NCBI RefSeq assembly: GCF_009720745.1
Contig: NZ_WNKX01000004.1
Location: forward strand, 285,282 to 349,281
Direction of reading: 5' to 3'
Source: Massilia eburnea
Lineage (GTDB): Bacteria; Pseudomonadota; Gammaproteobacteria; Burkholderiales; Burkholderiaceae_D
Length of the DNA: 64,000 bases
How positions within the stretch are numbered: position 1 is the first letter of the stretch; each line of letters begins with the position of its first letter. Positions 51,426 through 60,255 of the stretch are shown here, piece after piece. Both the position numbers and the translations under genes were made by a program. The notes beneath the pieces were generated by a model. It was given only the letters and a program-made list of their open reading frames with translations. It was not told the origin of the DNA and did not search any database.

Positions 51426-52109
51426 ATGACACCGCTGGTCCTGATTCCCGGCTATATGCTGGACGACGCCTTATGGGATGGCATGCTGCCCTTCCTTCCT
51501 CCCGAACTCCCGCTGCATTTCGCCAGCCTGGCCGAAGGCGATTCCATTGCCGCCATGGCGCAGGCCATCCTGGCCAAATGCCCGCCGCAATTCAGCTTGC
51601 TGGGTTTTTCGATGGGCGGCTACGTCGCCCGTGAAATCGTGCGGCTGGCGCCGGATCGCGTGCAGACGCTGGCGCTGGTCGCCACTTCAAGCCGCGCCGA
51701 CTCGCTGCAGCAGGTCGAACAGCGCAGCAAGGCCGCCCGCGCCAATCCGATCGGCGCCTTCCGCGGCCTGGGACGCGCAGCCATCGCCCAATCGCTGCAT
51801 CCGGACAACGCCGCTAACGAGGCGCTGATCGCACATGTGCGCATCATGGGCGAACGCCTTGGCCGTGAAGTCTTCGTGCGCCAGTCGCTGATCGTGCGCG
51901 ATGCCGATACGAGCCGCCTGTCCGGCATCCAATGTCCGACGCTGGTGGTGGCAGCCGCCGAAGATCAGTTGCGCAGTCCGGAAGAAGCAAGTGAACTGGC
52001 CTCAGGCATCCCCGGCGCGCAACTGGTGACCATACCAAGAGCCGGCCACCTGATCCCCCTCGAACAACCGCAAGCACTGGCCAGCGCCATTGCCGTGATT
52101 TTTCGATAG
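51426..52109 (+). CDS. alpha/beta-hydrolase
   Basis: A 227-residue cytoplasmic hydrolase. It has nucleophile Ser62 in LGFSMGGYVA, an Asp in AAAEDQL, and His in AGHLIPLEQP, i.e. a full triad. The family includes 3-oxoadipate enol-lactonase and small esterases; substrate unknown. The start at 51426 is chosen because the fold begins at TPLVLIPGY; the earlier frame lies in the palindrome. It has no SD. Confidence 0.85.
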   Translation: MTPLVLIPGYMLDDALWDGMLPFLPPELPLHFASLAEGDSIAAMAQAILAKCPPQFSLLGFSMGGYVAREIVRLAPDRVQTLALVATSSRADSLQQVEQRSKAARANPIGAFRGLGRAAIAQSLHPDNAANEALIAHVRIMGERLGREVFVRQSLIVRDADTSRLSGIQCPTLVVAAAEDQLRSPEEASELASGIPGAQLVTIPRAGHLIPLEQPQALASAIAVIFR

Positions 52110-52131
52110 CTTTTTGCATAAACAATAACGC

Positions 52132-52137
52132 TATACT
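52132..52137 (+). promoter_or_regulatory. -10-like TATACT near the next start
   Basis: TATACT lies 10 bases before the ATG at 52148, giving an expected leader of about four bases and no SD. No clear -35 is present. Confidence 0.35.
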
Positions 52138-52147
52138 CAGCCCACTT

Positions 52148-52936
52148 ATGGGCTTCCACCTCACCGACATGATCGCGCGCTTGCTGCCGGCGCACATTCC
52201 GCCGCAGACCATGCCGCGCAAGACAGTGCGCATGGCCTTGGTCGAGGCCTTGCAGCCATTGCTGGCGGCGCATGGGTTCGCACCCTTCAAGGGAACGATT
52301 GCATGGCGGCGTAGCGCGCACTGGATAGATGTGGTGGAAATTGGCTTCATCGACACGGTCACTGCGCGCCGCGATTCCCCCATCCTTGAAGTGGGCCGCT
52401 ATTTCACTTTCGCTCCTCCCAACCCGATTGGCGGGCCGATGAAAGAAGTGGATGGCCAGCTATACCCGTCCGCCGCGGAATGCCACCTGCGCAAGGTCAT
52501 GTTTCATTTCAAGCGGCCGAAAGACACGACCTGGGTGGTATGCAACGAGCAGGATTTGCTCGATTGCAGGGCCGAGGCGCGGCGCCTGATCGCGGAACGC
52601 GCTTTCCCATGGTTTGCGTGGCTTGAAAATCTGCATACGGTCCTGCACCTGCTGCGCGAGGGCAATCCGGACATCGAAGGCAATTCGCGCGATCCCCTGC
52701 GGCGCGGTACGTGGAACAATGGCGGGTTTTTCAGCGGACAGGTAATCACCGGAATGGTGGCTTTCCAGCTGAAGCAATGGGCGCTTTGCCGCGAACTTCT
52801 CGACCCTGTGCTGCAACGTGGCGGCATCCTGGTGCGGAACGCGAACGTGGTTCCATTGCCTCTGCAAACGCTGGCGATGATCCGCAATGCGGCGGAGGAG
52901 GCGAAGCGTGCGCCGCCTCCAGCGGCCGAAAAATGA
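52148..52936 (+). CDS. conserved protein, DUF4304-like N-terminus
   Basis: A 262-residue cytoplasmic protein. LVEALQPLLAAHGFAPFKGTIAWRRSAHWIDVVEIGF resembles the DUF4304 pattern (GF, then a hydrophobic strand pair), and FAWLENLHTVLHLL starts a helical C-terminal half. It has no signal or membrane segment. The family assignment is tentative and no function is known. It converges with the MCP gene directly. Confidence 0.65.
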   Translation: MGFHLTDMIARLLPAHIPPQTMPRKTVRMALVEALQPLLAAHGFAPFKGTIAWRRSAHWIDVVEIGFIDTVTARRDSPILEVGRYFTFAPPNPIGGPMKEVDGQLYPSAAECHLRKVMFHFKRPKDTTWVVCNEQDLLDCRAEARRLIAERAFPWFAWLENLHTVLHLLREGNPDIEGNSRDPLRRGTWNNGGFFSGQVITGMVAFQLKQWALCRELLDPVLQRGGILVRNANVVPLPLQTLAMIRNAAEEAKRAPPPAAEK

Positions 52937-54472
52937 TCAAGCCAGCTTGAAGCGGCCGACCTGGCCGGTCAGGCGGCCGGCTTCGTCCTGCATGGCTGTC
53001 GCCGCAGCCGCAGCCTCTTCCACCAGCGCCGCGTTCTGCTGCGTCACGTTATCCAGCTGCACGATAGCCTGGTTGACCTGCTCGATGCCCGCCGTCTGCT
53101 CGCTGCTGGCCGATGCGATCTCCGACATGATGGAGGTGACGCGCTGGATGCTGGCCACCACTTCATCCATGGTGCTGCCCGCCTGGTTCACCAGTTCACT
53201 GCCGGCCTGCACCTGCTGCACTGTATTGTTGATCAAGTCCTTGATCTCGCCTGCCGCCTGCGCGCTGCGTTGCGCCAGGCTGCGCACCTCGCTTGCCACG
53301 ACGGCAAAGCCGCGCCCCTGTTCACCGGCGCGCGCCGCCTCCACCGCGGCATTCAACGCCAGGATATTGGTCTGGAAAGCGATGCCGTCGATGACCGCAA
53401 TAATGTCCACAATCTTGGTCGACGCGGCATTGATCGAACCCATGGTGTGAACCACTTCGCTGACCACGCTGCCGCCCCGTGTCGCCACGTCGGAAGCGGT
53501 GGCCGCCAGGTCGCGCGCGGTGCGCGCATTGTCGGCGTTGTTGCGCACGGCGGAAGTGAGCTGCTCCATCGAGGACGCGGTTTCTTCCAGTGTGCTGGCC
53601 TGGTGCTCGGTGCGGGCCGACAGGTCATGGTTGCCGGAGGCGATCTGCTGCGACGCGGTGGCGATGCTTTCGGTCCCATGCCGTACCTCGCTCACGATGC
53701 CGGCCAGGCTGTCGTTCATGGCTTTCAGGGCTTTCAGCAGCTGGCCCGCTTCGTCGTCGCCGTGCGCTTCGATGCGGCGGCTCAAATCTCCGTCCGCAAC
53801 GGTCTGCGCAATCTGTAACGCTTCATTGAGGGGTTTGACGATGGATCGGGTAGTCATCCACGCAAAGCCAATGCCCAGCATGACCGCCGCTACGCCCAGC
53901 GTGATCAAAAGGTTGCGGCCACTGTGGTTGCCGGCCTGGATTTCACTGGCGACCGCATCGAGGTTGCGGTGCTCGGCTGCCGTCACTTCGTCCAGCGCAC
54001 TGAGGTAGGTGACGCGGCGCGCCTCCATGTCGACGAAAAGGCGCTGCGCGGTTTCCATATCGCCGTCGGCCTTGGCCTTGTAGACCGCCTTGCGCTGGTC
54101 GACGTAGGCTTTGCGGCTGGCCAGCACTTTTTCGTAGGCGCTGCGGGAGGCAGGATTTTCCAGAAGCTTGGCCAGCAAGTCCTGGATTTCCGTGGCACGG
54201 CCGGAGGCGGCCTTCATTTGCGCTTCGATGGATTTCTGCTGCTCGGGATCGGACACCATATACGCCGCTGTGGTACGCGCCGCATTCACTTCGACCACCT
54301 TCTGCCACTCCGCTACCAGCCGCTCGTTGCGCACGTTCTCGGCGACCAAGGCCTCGGTCTTCGCACTCGCGCTTTGCAGGCGCATGATGCCCACCACTGT
54401 CATTGCAGCCAGCAGCACCAGCACGGCGGCAAAAGCCAAACCAAGACGCGCCCCTATTTTCAGGTTCTTCAT
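52937..54472 (-). CDS. methyl-accepting chemotaxis protein
   Basis: A 511-residue MCP with strong SD GGGGAGGAG. TM1 (about 8-28), a 4-helix-bundle periplasmic domain (about 35-185), TM2 (188-210), HAMP, then the signalling domain with the conserved hairpin [20 protein letters not shown]. The C-terminus ends VGRFKLA and lacks the CheR-binding pentapeptide, so adaptation may depend on other receptors. The ligand is unknown. The solute-binding protein gene is divergent and could share a stimulus (inference). Confidence 0.93.
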   Translation of the reverse strand: MKNLKIGARLGLAFAAVLVLLAAMTVVGIMRLQSASAKTEALVAENVRNERLVAEWQKVVEVNAARTTAAYMVSDPEQQKSIEAQMKAASGRATEIQDLLAKLLENPASRSAYEKVLASRKAYVDQRKAVYKAKADGDMETAQRLFVDMEARRVTYLSALDEVTAAEHRNLDAVASEIQAGNHSGRNLLITLGVAAVMLGIGFAWMTTRSIVKPLNEALQIAQTVADGDLSRRIEAHGDDEAGQLLKALKAMNDSLAGIVSEVRHGTESIATASQQIASGNHDLSARTEHQASTLEETASSMEQLTSAVRNNADNARTARDLAATASDVATRGGSVVSEVVHTMGSINAASTKIVDIIAVIDGIAFQTNILALNAAVEAARAGEQGRGFAVVASEVRSLAQRSAQAAGEIKDLINNTVQQVQAGSELVNQAGSTMDEVVASIQRVTSIMSEIASASSEQTAGIEQVNQAIVQLDNVTQQNAALVEEAAAAATAMQDEAGRLTGQVGRFKLA

Positions 54473-54547
54473 CGCGATCTCCTCCCCAGGATTGGTTTCA
54501 TGATGGTAACTCTAAATATGGCCGCGAGGTAAGTTTCGTTTTTGGGC

Positions 54548-54553
54548 TAGGAT
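54548..54553 (+). promoter_or_regulatory. -10-like TAGGAT abutting the solute-binding gene
   Basis: TAGGAT ends six bases before the ATG at 54560. The AGGA within it could alternatively act as a poor SD at -11, so the two readings compete. Confidence 0.35.
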
Positions 54554-54559
54554 GGCGGC

Positions 54560-55330
54560 ATGGCAAAGCTCCTGCGCACTGTGCTGACGTTGTTGCTCGC
54601 CTGGCCTCTATGGGCTTTTTCGGCTAGCTACCCGGCCTACAACACCTACCTGCATCCGCCCTTCGTGCTGCCGGATGGGCACGGGCTGGCGGCCGAACTG
54701 GTGGAAGCGTTGAACCGTCATATGGGGCCGGACAGCTTCGTTCTGGAAAATGTGCCGCGCGCCCGTTTCCTGGCGATGGCAAACCAGGGCCAGGGCAAGA
54801 TCGACGGCATCGCCCTGTTTCTCTCGCCGACCTTTCTCAGGGAGCCCTTGGCCAGCCGGGTTGGCTGGAGCGCGCCGCTGTTTGCGGACCATAATGTGCT
54901 GGTGTTCAAAGCAGGCCATGTGCCGGCCAGCCAGATGCCTGCGTCCTTGCGCGGCCTGCGTTTTGGCGCCGTACGCGGCAATGTGTACCGCTTCCTGGAC
55001 GGCATGGGGCGGCGCGGAGAGTTGCATTACGAAGAAGTGGCCGATGAAACGACCAACCTGCGTAAGCTGATCGCTGGCCGTATCGACTTCACGCTCTTGA
55101 ACCGCCTGCATTTCCACGCCTTGGCGGAAAATTCCCCCGAGCTGCAGGAACTGGTGGCGACACCGGAGCCGGGCGGCGACTTCCTGCGGCACATCCTGCT
55201 ATCCCCAAGCTTGCCGCCCGCGACAGCGCAGCGCCTGGCGGCGGCGATTCAGGCATTGCAGCGCGACGCGGAATGGCAGGCTGTCCTGGCGCGCTATGGC
55301 GTTGCGCCAGCCAAGGCTACATCAGGATGA
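54560..55330 (+). CDS. periplasmic solute-binding protein, family 3-like
   Basis: A 256-residue protein with signal peptide MAKLLRTVLTLLLAWPLWAFS. The rest is a bilobed SBP_bac_3-type fold (YNTYLHPPFVLPDGHGLAAELVEALNRHM at the N-terminal lobe, SLRGLRFGAVRGNVYRFLDG in the hinge region). These bind amino acids or related ligands. No ABC permease gene is adjacent, so it may be a receptor-linked or orphan protein. Its 3' end overlaps rng by 14 bp. Confidence 0.78.
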   Translation: MAKLLRTVLTLLLAWPLWAFSASYPAYNTYLHPPFVLPDGHGLAAELVEALNRHMGPDSFVLENVPRARFLAMANQGQGKIDGIALFLSPTFLREPLASRVGWSAPLFADHNVLVFKAGHVPASQMPASLRGLRFGAVRGNVYRFLDGMGRRGELHYEEVADETTNLRKLIAGRIDFTLLNRLHFHALAENSPELQELVATPEPGGDFLRHILLSPSLPPATAQRLAAAIQALQRDAEWQAVLARYGVAPAKATSG

Positions 55331-56783
55331 CGTCGTACTGTTCCTGGTGGTAGCTGGATTCCACCTGCAGCGAGATCTTCTTGCCGATAAAGTCGCCCAG
55401 CATCGCCAGGTGCTGAGATTCTTCTTCCAGGAACAGGTCGACCACTTCCTGCGAGGCGAGGATGCGGAATTCGCGCGGGTTGAATTGCTTGGCTTCGCGC
55501 AGCAGCTCGCGCAGGATCTCGTAACAGATGGTGCGCGAGGTCTTGACCTGGCCCTTGCCTTCGCAGGCGGGGCAAGGTTCGCACAGGATGTGGGCCAGCG
55601 ATTCGCGCGTGCGCTTGCGGGTCATCTCCACCAGTCCCAGCGCGGAGAAGCCGGAGACGGAGACCTTGGTGCGGTCGCGCGCCAGGGCTTTCTTCAGTTC
55701 CGCGAGCACGGCGTTGCGGTGCTCGTTGTTCTCCATGTCGATGAAGTCGAGGATGATGATGCCGCCCAGGTTGCGCAGGCGCAGCTGGCGCGCGATGGCG
55801 TGCGCCGCTTCCAGGTTGGTCTTGAAGATGGTGTCGGCAAAATTGCGGCCGCCGACGAAACCGCCGGTGTTGACGTCGATGGTCGTCATGGCCTCGGTCT
55901 GGTCGACGATCAGGTAGCCGCCGGATTTCAGGTCGACGCGGCGGCCGAGGGCGCGGTGGATTTCCTCTTCCACGCCGTACAGGTCGAACAGCGGGCGCTC
56001 GCCGGTGTAGTGCGTCAGGCGCTGCAGAACGGAAGGCGTGTAGACGCGCCCGAATTCCGTCAGCGACAGGAAGTTCTCGCGCGAGTCGACCTGGATGGTG
56101 GCCGTTTCGTCGTGCACGAAGTCGCGCAGCACGCGCTGGGCCAGGCTCAAGTCCTGGTGCAGCAGGGAAGTCGGCGGGCGGGTGCGCGCACCGTGGCAGA
56201 TGGCGCCCCAGGTCTTGCGCAGGTATTCGATGTCGGCCTGCAGGTCGCTGTCCGAAGCGTCTTCCGCCTGGGTGCGCACGATGTAGCCGCCTTTTTCTTC
56301 CGGCGGCAGCAGGCTTTGCATGCGCGCACGCAGGGCTTCGCGGTCGGATTCCTTCTCGATCTTTTGCGAGATGCCGATATGGCCGTCCTGCGGCAGGTAG
56401 ACAAGCATGCGGCCGGCGATGGAAATCTGGGTCGACAGGCGTGCGCCCTTGGTGCCGATCGGATCCTTGATCACCTGCACGGTCAGCACCTGGCCATCGA
56501 ACAGCAGCTTCTCGATCGGGGTCGGCTGGGCGTTCTGCGCGCCGTCATGCGGGCGCGCTTCCCAGATGTCGGCCACGTGCAGGAAGGCCGCGCGTTCCAG
56601 GCCGATGTCGATGAAAGCCGACTGCATGCCGGGCAGCACCCGGACCACTTTGCCGGAATAGACGTTGCCCGCCAGGCCGCGCGTCAGTGTGCGTTCGATA
56701 TGCAGTTCCTGCACCGAACCCTGCATGATCAGGGCGACGCGGGTTTCCTGCGGCGTGATATTAATGAGGATGTCTTCGTTCAT
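55317..56783 (-). CDS. rng: ribonuclease G
   Basis: A 488-residue RNase E/G-family endonuclease, matching E. coli RNase G in length (489). It begins MNEDILINITPQETRVAL, has an S1-like part (GNVYSGKVVRVLPGMQSAFIDIG, about 40-62), catalytic Asp in TIDVNTGGF and LDFIDM, and the zinc-link CEPCPACEGKG. It matures 16S rRNA 5' ends and degrades mRNAs. Its start overlaps the maf stop by one base. It is the last gene of the housekeeping run. Confidence 0.96.
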   Translation of the reverse strand: MNEDILINITPQETRVALIMQGSVQELHIERTLTRGLAGNVYSGKVVRVLPGMQSAFIDIGLERAAFLHVADIWEARPHDGAQNAQPTPIEKLLFDGQVLTVQVIKDPIGTKGARLSTQISIAGRMLVYLPQDGHIGISQKIEKESDREALRARMQSLLPPEEKGGYIVRTQAEDASDSDLQADIEYLRKTWGAICHGARTRPPTSLLHQDLSLAQRVLRDFVHDETATIQVDSRENFLSLTEFGRVYTPSVLQRLTHYTGERPLFDLYGVEEEIHRALGRRVDLKSGGYLIVDQTEAMTTIDVNTGGFVGGRNFADTIFKTNLEAAHAIARQLRLRNLGGIIILDFIDMENNEHRNAVLAELKKALARDRTKVSVSGFSALGLVEMTRKRTRESLAHILCEPCPACEGKGQVKTSRTICYEILRELLREAKQFNPREFRILASQEVVDLFLEEESQHLAMLGDFIGKKISLQVESSYHQEQYDVILM

Positions 56784-57403
56784 CAGGGAAGCTTTAATCC
56801 TGCCTGGCGCAAGAGCTGCGCCGTTTCGTACAGCGGCAGGCCCATGATGCCGGAATGGCTGCCTTCGATATGTTCAACGAACAGGGCGGCCAGGCCCTGG
56901 ATGCCATAGCCGCCGGCCTTGTCGTAAGGCTCGGTGGTGGCGCAATAGGTCTTGATCTCGGCTTCCGTCAGCTTGCCGAAGCGGACGTCGGAAATCTGGG
57001 TGATATGGCCGGAAAAATCGGCCGAATGCACGGCCACCGAGGTCAGTACCTGATGGGTGCGGCCCGACAGCTTGTGCAGCATGTCGGTCGCTTCGCGCAC
57101 ATTGGCCGGCTTGCCGAGGATCTCGCCGTCGATGGTGACGGTGGTGTCGGCGGCAAGTACGGGGCGCAGGATCAGGCGGCGCTTCTGGATCATGTCCCAG
57201 GCGAAATCCGCTTTTTCCTGGGCCACGCGGCCGACATAGGCCAGCGGTTCCTCGCCGGCATTGACTTCCTCGCTCACGTCCGGCCCGCGCGGGCCGTCGT
57301 TGCGCAGCAATAGCAGCTCGAAGTCGACGCCGATCTGGCGCAGCAATTCGCGCCGGCGTGGACTCTTGGAAGCCAGGTAGATCTTCTTTTCGACCAGTTT
57401 CAT
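56783..57403 (-). CDS. Maf-family nucleoside triphosphate pyrophosphatase
   Basis: A 206-residue Maf/YhdE-type enzyme. YLASKSPRRRELLRQIGVDF at the N-terminus and VLAADTTVTIDGEILGKP are the family signatures, with the catalytic Asp in AADTTV. Such enzymes hydrolyse dTTP/UTP or modified nucleotides to monophosphates. It follows rlmH at 15 bp and precedes rng, the usual maf-rng order. Confidence 0.92.
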   Translation of the reverse strand: MKLVEKKIYLASKSPRRRELLRQIGVDFELLLLRNDGPRGPDVSEEVNAGEEPLAYVGRVAQEKADFAWDMIQKRRLILRPVLAADTTVTIDGEILGKPANVREATDMLHKLSGRTHQVLTSVAVHSADFSGHITQISDVRFGKLTEAEIKTYCATTEPYDKAGGYGIQGLAALFVEHIEGSHSGIMGLPLYETAQLLRQAGLKLP

Positions 57404-57418
57404 CGTTTGCCTTAAGGG

Positions 57419-57889
57419 TTAGACACGATGATAAGGGTGGTTTTGCGTTATTGTCCACGCCCTATACAACTGTTCGGCCAACATGACGCGCACCATGCCA
57501 TGCGGGAGGGTCAGGCTGGACAGGCGGATCATGCCTTCCGCCTTGGCTTTCAGCCCCGGATCGAGGCCGTCGGCGCCGCCGATGAGGAAGGCGGTATCGC
57601 GGCCATCCTGCTGCCAGGCTTCCAGCTGCTGGGACAGGCCCACGCTGGTCAGGTCCTTGCCGCGTTCATCGAGGGCGATGATGCGCACCGATTTGGGCAG
57701 GGCCGCCTCGATACGCTCCCTTTCCAGGGCCATGGCGGTGGCGGCGGTCTTGCTGCCGGAACGCTCAACGGGCTTGATTTCCTTCAGCACGATGCGCAAC
57801 TCCGGCGGCATGCGTTTCACGTATTCGGTGAAGCCGCTTTCGATCCAGGCCGGCATTTTATGGCCGACCGCAGCGATGATCAGCTGCAA
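57419..57889 (-). CDS. rlmH: 23S rRNA pseudouridine1915-N3 methyltransferase
   Basis: A 156-residue SPOUT methyltransferase of the expected size. It begins [16 protein letters not shown], has [14 protein letters not shown] for S-adenosylmethionine binding, and ends [28 protein letters not shown], the RlmH C-terminal signature. It methylates pseudouridine 1915 in helix 69. It follows rsfS at three bases, the common rsfS-rlmH order. Confidence 0.97.
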   Translation of the reverse strand: MQLIIAAVGHKMPAWIESGFTEYVKRMPPELRIVLKEIKPVERSGSKTAATAMALERERIEAALPKSVRIIALDERGKDLTSVGLSQQLEAWQQDGRDTAFLIGGADGLDPGLKAKAEGMIRLSSLTLPHGMVRVMLAEQLYRAWTITQNHPYHRV

Positions 57890-57892
57890 GGC

Positions 57893-58600
57893 TTACTCAG
57901 CCGCAGCAGCCTTCTTCAGGCGCTTGATGACGGTCTTGACCGGGGTGGCGGCAGCGGCGGCGGCTTTCTTCTCCTTGGCGGCCTTGGCGGATGCCTCGGC
58001 GGTCTTGGTGGAAGCGACCTTCACTTTCTTGCCTTCCGGCGCGACGACCTTCGGCGCAGCCTTCTTGGCGGCGGCTTTCTTGGCCACGGCGCCGGCAGCG
58101 GCGGTTGCCTTCACGGTGCCTGGCTTCTTGGCCGCTGGTTTTTTCTCGACCACGGCTTCGGCGGCCTTGGCAGCCTTGGTGGCGGCCAGGTGGCCGGATT
58201 TCTTCGGCGCGGCTTCCTTGGCAGCTGCTGCCTTGCCTTCGGTGGTGGACTTGCGCTTGGCGGCGCCCAGCTTCACCGGCTTTTCGCCCCAGATTTCTTC
58301 CAGGCGGTAGTAAGCGCGGATTGGCGCCTGCATGATGTGGACGATCATGTCGCCCAGGTCCACCAGCACCCATTCGCCGGTATCTTCACCCTCGATGCCG
58401 ATCACGTCGCCGCCGGCTTCCTTCACCTTGTCGCGCACGGACGCAGCCAGTGCCTTGGTCTGGCGGTTGGAGGTACCGGAAGCGATGGCGATGCGGTCGA
58501 AGAGGCTGGTCAGGCCGGTGGTGTCGAACAGGACGATTTCCTGGCCCTTGACGTCTTCCAGGGCGTCCACGACGATGGATTGCAGTTTTTTGATATCCAT
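57893..58600 (-). CDS. rsfS: ribosomal silencing factor RsfS with long Ala/Lys tail
   Basis: A 235-residue protein. Residues 1-112 are RsfS (VVDALEDVKGQEIVLFDTTG, ASGTSNRQTKALAASV, GEDTGEWVLVDLGDMIVHIM, YYRLEEIW), which binds uL14 and blocks subunit joining under starvation. Residues 113-235 are a low-complexity Ala/Lys/Pro/Val tail, histone-H1-like. E. coli RsfS has no such tail (105 residues). The tail may bind RNA or DNA (inference). Confidence 0.95.
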   Translation of the reverse strand: MDIKKLQSIVVDALEDVKGQEIVLFDTTGLTSLFDRIAIASGTSNRQTKALAASVRDKVKEAGGDVIGIEGEDTGEWVLVDLGDMIVHIMQAPIRAYYRLEEIWGEKPVKLGAAKRKSTTEGKAAAAKEAAPKKSGHLAATKAAKAAEAVVEKKPAAKKPGTVKATAAAGAVAKKAAAKKAAPKVVAPEGKKVKVASTKTAEASAKAAKEKKAAAAAATPVKTVIKRLKKAAAAE

Positions 58601-58603
58601 TAT

Positions 58604-59251
58604 TTAGTTCTTATACAAATTATGTTGTTCAATATAGTCTAGCACTACCGGTGGGATAAGCGAGTTCGCCCCATCCCCCCGTTGTAATGCAGCACGAATG
58701 GCAGTCGCCGAAATGTCGACGGCCATATCGGCCGCCAGCATGGTCCTGCCCGCCGGGGTGTTCCTGACCTGATCCGGCGTGGCCAGGCGGCGCTGGAATT
58801 CAGCTGCCACCTCGGCCGGCACGTGGGCGTCGTCCAGCTCGAAGCCGGGCCTGGCCGCCACGCAGAAGTGGGCCAGGCCGAACAGGTTGCGCCATTCGTG
58901 CCAGGTGTTCAACCGCTGCAGCTGGTCCGCGCCCATCAGGAAGGCCAGCGATACATCGGGCCCCACGTCGGCGCGGATCGCCCGCAGCGTTTCAATCGTA
59001 TATGTGGCGCTGCCACGCGCCAGTTCCTGCCAGTCGATCGTGACGGGGCAGGGCAGGCCTTGGAAGGCCAGGTTCAGCATGTCCACGCGCTGCTGCGGCG
59101 TCGCGACGAGCGCGCCCTTTTGCCACGGCAAGGCGGGTATCACCAGCAGCGCATCGGCCTTCAGCTTTTCAGCAAAGAGTTTGCCGAGCGCGATATGACC
59201 GTTGTGCACCGGATCGAAACTGCCTCCCAGCAGTGCGATGCAGCGCTTCAC
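58604..59251 (-). CDS. nadD: nicotinate-nucleotide adenylyltransferase
   Basis: A 215-residue enzyme of NAD biosynthesis. The nucleotidyltransferase motif [11 protein letters not shown] at the N-terminus and ISATAIR at the C-terminus are characteristic. The GTG start at 59251 was chosen because it is at the expected position before [11 protein letters not shown] and overlaps the hemF stop (GTGA). A frame open to 59338 enters hemF and is not used. It precedes rsfS at three bases. Confidence 0.94.
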   Translation of the reverse strand: MKRCIALLGGSFDPVHNGHIALGKLFAEKLKADALLVIPALPWQKGALVATPQQRVDMLNLAFQGLPCPVTIDWQELARGSATYTIETLRAIRADVGPDVSLAFLMGADQLQRLNTWHEWRNLFGLAHFCVAARPGFELDDAHVPAEVAAEFQRRLATPDQVRNTPAGRTMLAADMAVDISATAIRAALQRGDGANSLIPPVVLDYIEQHNLYKN

Positions 59252-60159
59252 TCGGCCAGCCAGTCGCGGTGCGGGAGGAAGTCGGTAGTCAGCGCCGCTT
59301 CCGCGCTGCCGTCTTCCGGATGCCAGTCGTAGCGCCATTTGACGATCGGCGGCATGGACATCAGTATCGCTTCCGTACGGCCGCCGGACTGCAGGCCGAA
59401 CAGGGTGCCGCGGTCGAACACCAGGTTGAATTCGACGTAACGTCCGCGGCGGTAGGCCTGGAAGTCGCGCTCGCGCTCACCGTATGGCGTGTCCTTGCGG
59501 GCGTTCACGATCGGCAGGTAAGCGGCCAGGAATGCGTCGCCTACGCTGCGGGTCATTTCAAAACTCTTCTCGAAGCCCAGCGCGTTGAAGTCATCGAAGA
59601 AGATGCCGCCTACGCCGCGCGCTTCCTTGCGGTGCTTCAGGTAGAAGTACTCGTCGCACCATTTCTTGAACTTCGGGTGCAGGTCGTCTCCGTACGGCTG
59701 CAGGGCGTCGCGGCACGTTGCGTGGAAGTGCTTTGCGTCGTCCATGTTGCCGTAATACGGCGTCAGGTCCATGCCGCCGCCGAACCACCATACCGGTTTG
59801 CCGTCGGCGGTGCTGGTGCTGAAGAAGCGTACGTTCATGTGCACCGTTGGTGCATACGGGTTGCGCGGGTGCAGTACCAGGCTCACGCCCATGGCTTCCC
59901 ATGGCTGGCCGCCCAGCTCGGGACGGTGCGCGGAAGCCGAAGGAGGCAGCTTGGCGCCCGTTACGTGGCTGAAGTTGCAGCCGCCGCGTTCGAAGACGTT
60001 GCCTTCTTCGATCAGGCGGGAAATGCCGCCGCCGCCTTCCGGGCGTTCCCACGCATCGCGCAGGAATGGCTTGCCGTCCACATTCTCCAGGGCGGAGATG
60101 ATGCGGTCCTGCAGGCCAAGCAGCCAGGCTTTGACTTCTTGCGGGTTGGGGGCGGTCAT
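59248..60159 (-). CDS. hemF: oxygen-dependent coproporphyrinogen III oxidase
   Basis: A 303-residue HemF, near the E. coli length (299). It begins [20 protein letters not shown] and has [34 protein letters not shown] and [10 protein letters not shown]. It converts coproporphyrinogen III to protoporphyrinogen IX in haem synthesis. The ATG at 60159 has AAGAG nine bases upstream; a TTG at 60180 lies inside the adjacent repeat and is less likely. Confidence 0.96.
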   Translation of the reverse strand: MTAPNPQEVKAWLLGLQDRIISALENVDGKPFLRDAWERPEGGGGISRLIEEGNVFERGGCNFSHVTGAKLPPSASAHRPELGGQPWEAMGVSLVLHPRNPYAPTVHMNVRFFSTSTADGKPVWWFGGGMDLTPYYGNMDDAKHFHATCRDALQPYGDDLHPKFKKWCDEYFYLKHRKEARGVGGIFFDDFNALGFEKSFEMTRSVGDAFLAAYLPIVNARKDTPYGERERDFQAYRRGRYVEFNLVFDRGTLFGLQSGGRTEAILMSMPPIVKWRYDWHPEDGSAEAALTTDFLPHRDWLAE

Positions 60160-60178
60160 TTCTTTGCTCTTTTTCGTC

Positions 60179-60255
60179 AAACCGGTAAACCGGTGTCTGA
60201 CCCGCGGGGTCAGGCACCTTCCATACGCGGCGGTCGCGGGCCGGGTTACCGGTTT
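60179..60255. repeat. nested inverted repeat between purD and hemF
   Basis: The outer arms AAACCGGTAA (60179-60188) and TTACCGGTTT (60246-60255) are perfect. The inner arms GGTGTCTGACCC (about 60192-60203) and GGGTCAGGCACC (60208-60219 region) match with one G.T-type mismatch. The transcript of the operon would fold here. The GGGTCAGGCACC arm resembles the repeat at 6804. Confidence 0.65.

Noticed and set aside
58507..58517. TGGTCAGGCCG resembling the operator
   Set aside because: It is inside rsfS coding sequence and off by one end base.
60159..60180. TTG start for hemF adding seven residues
   Set aside because: The ATG at 60159 has an SD, matches the HemF N-terminus, and the extension lies in an inverted repeat.
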